Below, in pieces: positions 30,736-33,431 of a stretch of 33,431 nucleotides of DNA; within the stretch, counting starts at the first letter, position 1; every line of letters starts with the position of its first letter. The stretch covers positions 1 through 33,431 of the forward strand of contig JBELLF010000005.1 in NCBI GenBank assembly GCA_042088875.1, written 5' to 3'. This stretch comes from Marisimplicoccus framensis_A. Its GTDB lineage: Bacteria; Bacteroidota; Bacteroidia; Flavobacteriales; Flavobacteriaceae. A program made the translations under genes and the position numbers. The notes below the pieces were generated by a model. The model was not told the origin of the DNA. It worked only from the letters and a program-made list of their open reading frames with translations, and did not search any database.

Positions 30736-32005
30736 ATAATTCTTCTAAACTAACTCCCCTTGACCCTTTAACTAAAATATTCATATTTTTTAAACTTTTA
30801 AATGAGTCAGATTCTGCTAACTCATTAGTGTTTGAAAATTTAAAAAAATATCCTCCCTTAGTATTACATTTTGAAAAATTGTCACCTACTAAATAGACTT
30901 TGCTGTAATCTTTGTCTAAAACAAAATCAACTATTTTTTGATGTTCTTGATCTGAGTACTCTCCTAGTTCATACATATCTCCCAATATTAATACTCTGTT
31001 AATTATATTTATATTTTCAAAATTTGAAATAGCTGCTAACATGCTTGAAGGATTAGCGTTATATGCATCTAAATAAATCTTATTACTATCAAAATTTAAA
31101 ATTTCAGACCTATTGGAGTCATTTAAAAATTTATCAAGTCCTTCTTGAATTTCTTTATTTGATAAGTCAAGGAACTTTCCAATTGTAATACTTGAGGCTA
31201 AATTTGAAAAGTTATATTCACCAAAGAGATTTGAATTAAATTCGTATCCATCAATTTTAAGTTTTAAAGATGAATTATCTTTTTTGTAATCAAACATAAA
31301 CTCTGAATCTTTGGTGCTTCCAAAAGTTACTGCAAGATCTCCTTTACAATTTTCTACTTGTAATTTATCATCATTATTTATAATTATGTGACCATAGTTT
31401 TCTGTTAAATATTCATACATTTCAGTCTTACCTTTTATAACCCCTTCAAAACTTCCAAAACCCTCAAGATGAGCATACCCATAATTAGTAATTAATCCTA
31501 TGTCTGGCATAGCGATTTCACATAATCTTTTTATTTCTCCAATATGGTTAGCACCCATTTCTATAATAGCAACATCAATATCATCTTCTATATTAAGAAG
31601 TGAAAGTGGAACTCCTATGTGATTATTTAAATTCCCTTTTGTCTTGATTACATTATACTTTTGAGAAAGGATTGAATAGATAAGGTTCTTAGTGGTTGTT
31701 TTACCATTACTACCAGTAATTCCAATAATTTTTGTATCAAATAGAGATCTATGATGATTACTTAAATCTTGAAGAGCTTTTAGACTGTTCTCTACATAAA
31801 CAACATTATCATGAATGTCTTTTTGCTCAAGGTCGTCAACAATTGAAAACTTTGCACCTTTTTCAATTGCTTCCATTGCAAAAACATTACCATCAAAATT
31901 ATCTCCTTTTAATGAAAAATACATTTCATCTTTATTAATTTTTCTTGTATCAATAGATACACCTGAGCAGGAATTGAAAAGAGAATATAATTTTTGAGTG
32001 TCCAA
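30728..32005 (-). CDS. murF: UDP-N-acetylmuramoyl-tripeptide--D-alanyl-D-alanine ligase
   Basis: A 425-residue Mur ligase that adds D-Ala-D-Ala (product of Ddl) to the UDP-MurNAc tripeptide. The N-terminal domain has VSIDTRKINKDEMYFSLKGD (16-35). The central ATPase domain has the P-loop GITGSNGKTTT (95-105), KGNLNNHIG (123-131) and EMGANHIGEI (149-158). The C-terminal domain has DAYNANPSSM and ILGDMYELG. All are standard for MurF. No ATG is available near the N-terminus; the TTG at 32003-32005 gives the family-typical length. It is divergent from pdhA across 76 bases and has no exact promoter box on its own strand. Confidence 0.95.
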   Translation of the reverse strand: MDTQKLYSLFNSCSGVSIDTRKINKDEMYFSLKGDNFDGNVFAMEAIEKGAKFSIVDDLEQKDIHDNVVYVENSLKALQDLSNHHRSLFDTKIIGITGSNGKTTTKNLIYSILSQKYNVIKTKGNLNNHIGVPLSLLNIEDDIDVAIIEMGANHIGEIKRLCEIAMPDIGLITNYGYAHLEGFGSFEGVIKGKTEMYEYLTENYGHIIINNDDKLQVENCKGDLAVTFGSTKDSEFMFDYKKDNSSLKLKIDGYEFNSNLFGEYNFSNLASSITIGKFLDLSNKEIQEGLDKFLNDSNRSEILNFDSNKIYLDAYNANPSSMLAAISNFENINIINRVLILGDMYELGEYSDQEHQKIVDFVLDKDYSKVYLVGDNFSKCNTKGGYFFKFSNTNELAESDSFKSLKNMNILVKGSRGVSLEELFK

Positions 32006-32015
32006 CCTAATTTTA

Positions 32016-32046
32016 TTGCAATATACTAAAGAAATCAGTATTTTTG
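32016..32046 (+). promoter_or_regulatory. Bacteroidota-type promoter for pdhA-pdhC
   Basis: TTG (32016-32018), 20 bases, then an exact -7 box TATTTTTG (32039-32046). Spacing is close to the flavobacterial optimum, making this with ddl the best promoter in the window. Transcription should begin near 32051, giving a leader of about 30 bases before the pdhA ATG at 32082. Confidence 0.65.
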
Positions 32047-32081
32047 CTGCGTCTTTTGATTACAGACTTCAACTTTATAAT

Positions 32082-33083
32082 ATGAAAAAAATTACTGGAA
32101 AGACTTATTTAGATTGGTATGAAAATATGCTTTTATGGAGAAAGTTTGAAGATAAACTTGCTGCTAAATATATTCAACAAAAGATAAGAGGTTTTTTACA
32201 TCTTTATAATGGCCAAGAGGCAGTTCTTGCTGGCTGTCTTCATTCCATAGATCCTAAAAAGGACAGAATGATTAGTTCATATAGAAGTCATGTTCATGCA
32301 ATAGGTTTAGGAGAAGATCCAAAATTTGTAATGGCAGAATTATTCGGTAAAGCAACTGGTACATCGGGAGGATTGGGTGGCTCAATGCATATTTTTTCAA
32401 AAAAATTTAATTTTTTTGGAGGTCATGGAATTGTTGGAGGTCAGATTCCGTTAGGTACTGGAATTGCTTTTGGTGATAAATATTTTAAAAGAGATAGTGT
32501 TACTTTATGTTTTCTAGGAGATGGTGCTATTAGACAAGGAGCATTCCACGAGTCAATTAATCTTGCTGCTTTATGGAAACTACCTGTAATATATATAGTT
32601 GAAAATAATGGTTACGCCATGGGAACATCAGTAGCAAGAACAACAAGTCAAGAAGATCTTTGGAAATTAGGTGAGCCCTACGAAATGCCTTCAATGCCAG
32701 TAGATGGTATGGATCCAGTAAAAGTTGCTGAGGTAATTGATAAATGTGTAAAACATGCCAGAGCTGGAAAGGGTCCTTCACTTCTCGATGTAAAAACTTA
32801 CAGGTATAGAGGTCATTCGATGTCTGATGCTCAACAGTATAGAACTAAAGAAGAAGTCGAAGAGTATAGAAAAATTGATCCAATTACTCAGGTTGAAAAA
32901 ATAATTCTCTCAAAGAAATATGGAACTAAATCTGATATTGAAAAGATTGATAAAAAAGTTAAAAAAATAATTGCAGAGTGTGAAGAATTTTCAGAGTCAT
33001 CTCCATTTCCAGATACTTCTGTTATGTATGATGTTGTTTACGAGCAAAATGATTATCCATTTATTAAACATAAATTAGATTAA
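32082..33083 (+). CDS. pdhA: Pyruvate dehydrogenase E1 component, alpha subunit
   Basis: A 333-residue subunit of the alpha2beta2-type E1, which decarboxylates pyruvate with thiamine diphosphate and passes the acetyl group to E2. LYNGQEAVLAG (41-51), SYRSHVHAIGLG (66-77), GGSMHIFSK (99-107), the ThDP/Mg motif GDGAIRQGAFHESINLA (146-162) ending near ENN (174-176), and YRYRGHSMSD (240-249) are all typical. The frame is open back to a GTG at 31998, but the ATG at 32082 gives the normal N-terminus (MKKITGKTYLDWYENM) and lies after the promoter. The next gene, one base later, is E2; the E1 beta and E3 genes are not in the window. Confidence 0.96.
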   Translation: MKKITGKTYLDWYENMLLWRKFEDKLAAKYIQQKIRGFLHLYNGQEAVLAGCLHSIDPKKDRMISSYRSHVHAIGLGEDPKFVMAELFGKATGTSGGLGGSMHIFSKKFNFFGGHGIVGGQIPLGTGIAFGDKYFKRDSVTLCFLGDGAIRQGAFHESINLAALWKLPVIYIVENNGYAMGTSVARTTSQEDLWKLGEPYEMPSMPVDGMDPVKVAEVIDKCVKHARAGKGPSLLDVKTYRYRGHSMSDAQQYRTKEEVEEYRKIDPITQVEKIILSKKYGTKSDIEKIDKKVKKIIAECEEFSESSPFPDTSVMYDVVYEQNDYPFIKHKLD

Positions 33084-33084
33084 T

Positions 33085-33431
33085 ATGGCTGAGGTTATAA
33101 ATATGCCAAGACTAAGTGATACTATGGAAGAGGGTACTCTTGCAAAATGGTTCAAAAAAGTTGGTGACGATGTTAAAGAGGGAGAAATTTTAGCAGAAAT
33201 TGAGACTGACAAGGCTACAATGGAATTTGAATCTTTTCATGATGGAGTTCTTCTTCATATAGGAATAGATGAAGGCTCTACAGCTCCTGTAGATAGTATA
33301 ATTGCTGTAATAGGTTCAAAAGGAGAAGATGTATCGTCATTAATCAAAGGCGATTCTAAAGTTGAAGTTAAGGAGGAGCCTAAAGTTGAAGTTAAGGAGG
33401 AGCCTAAAGTTGAAGTTAAGGAGGAGCCTAA
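33085..33431 (+). CDS. pdhC: Pyruvate dehydrogenase E2 (dihydrolipoamide acetyltransferase), 5' part
   Basis: The first 115 codons of an E2 gene that runs off the window. Residues 1-80 form a lipoyl domain: VINMPRLSDTMEEGTLAKWF, EGEILAEIETDKATMEFES with the lipoylated lysine K43, then DGVLLHIGIDEGS. After it a linker begins that consists of exact KVEVKEEP repeats (from residue 92). The peripheral-subunit-binding and catalytic domains should follow beyond the window. One base separates its ATG from the pdhA stop, so E1 alpha and E2 are co-transcribed. 'pdhC' and 'aceF' are both used for such genes. Confidence 0.94.
   Translation, partial: MAEVINMPRLSDTMEEGTLAKWFKKVGDDVKEGEILAEIETDKATMEFESFHDGVLLHIGIDEGSTAPVDSIIAVIGSKGEDVSSLIKGDSKVEVKEEPKVEVKEEPKVEVKEEP
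33358..33431 (+). repeat. Perfect 24-base tandem repeat in the pdhC linker
   Basis: Three identical 24-base copies (33358-33381, 33382-33405, 33406-33429), with the first two bases of a fourth at the window end. Each encodes KVEVKEEP, a charged, proline-containing linker of the type that lets lipoyl domains swing between active sites. There are no synonymous differences between copies, so expansion is recent or homogenised. The total copy number is unknown because the window stops inside the array. Confidence 0.95.

Noticed and set aside
31998..32081. 28-codon N-terminal extension of pdhA from a GTG
   Set aside because: The extension has no family similarity, precedes the predicted transcription start near 32051, and overlaps the murF start; the ATG at 32082 gives the normal protein.
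33358..33431. CRISPR array or mobile-element repeat at the right end
   Set aside because: The 24-base units are directly adjacent with no spacers and stay in frame within pdhC, so they are a protein-linker repeat.

Overview
The window looks like core chromosome from a streamlined, AT-rich member of the Bacteroidota, most likely a marine flavobacterium. The evidence is: AT-rich DNA; about 97% of bases in genes (my own sum of the gaps); no visible Shine-Dalgarno sequences; A/T-rich stretches before start codons; Bacteroidota-type promoters (TAnnTTTG) in most promoter-sized gaps; and gene orders I associate with Flavobacteriia (rsfS-ftsH-LUD-cdsA-psd, ddl/PASTA-rluD, the DUF4212/VC_2705-type symporter beside acs, pdhA-pdhC). 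The lineage is inferred from these, not from a marker-gene tree. I see no insertion sequence, phage gene, integrase, CRISPR array or rRNA.

Layout. 16-3631 (minus): gpmI, a thioredoxin-like lipoprotein, map and a methyltransferase, joined by 4-base overlaps. 3680-5054 (plus): rsgA and dtd. 5057-7255 (minus): a class I/II aminotransferase and murB. 7329-9953 (plus): valS. 9945-14139 (minus): rsfS, ftsH, a LUD-domain protein, cdsA and psd. 14178-14906 (plus): birA. 14903-15541 (minus): pyrE, divergent from a NUDIX hydrolase (15550-16170, plus) across only 8 bases. 16141-17582 (minus): ddl and coaD. 17653-21845 (plus): a PASTA membrane protein, rluD, yaaA, two tandem carboxypeptidase-regulatory-like exported proteins and tatA. 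21837-23092 (minus): a flavin reductase-like protein and an O-methyltransferase. 23134-23618 (plus): tRNA-Val(GAC) and a MerC-like protein. 23673-25164 (minus): a thioredoxin-family protein and a serine racemase/dehydratase-like enzyme. 25353-30735 (plus): a SnoaL-like lipoprotein, DUF456, a thioesterase, DUF4212, a sodium:solute symporter and acs. 30728-32005 (minus): murF. 32082 to the end (plus): pdhA and the start of pdhC.

How the genes work together. murB, murF, ddl and probably the PASTA protein belong to cell-wall synthesis. cdsA and psd belong to phosphatidylethanolamine synthesis, beside ftsH. valS, the tRNA, map, dtd, rsgA, rsfS and rluD serve translation and ribosome function. gpmI, pdhA/pdhC and the symporter-acs set feed central carbon metabolism through acetyl-CoA.

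No undescribed multi-gene system is evident. The points most worth a second look are the promoter set, with cores at or inside neighbouring start codons; convergent gene ends that overlap with no room for terminators; a perfect 24-base tandem repeat in pdhC; the one long non-coding gap (25165-25352), with a tiny ORF ending in a hairpin; probable tRNA-merC co-transcription; and several TTG starts.
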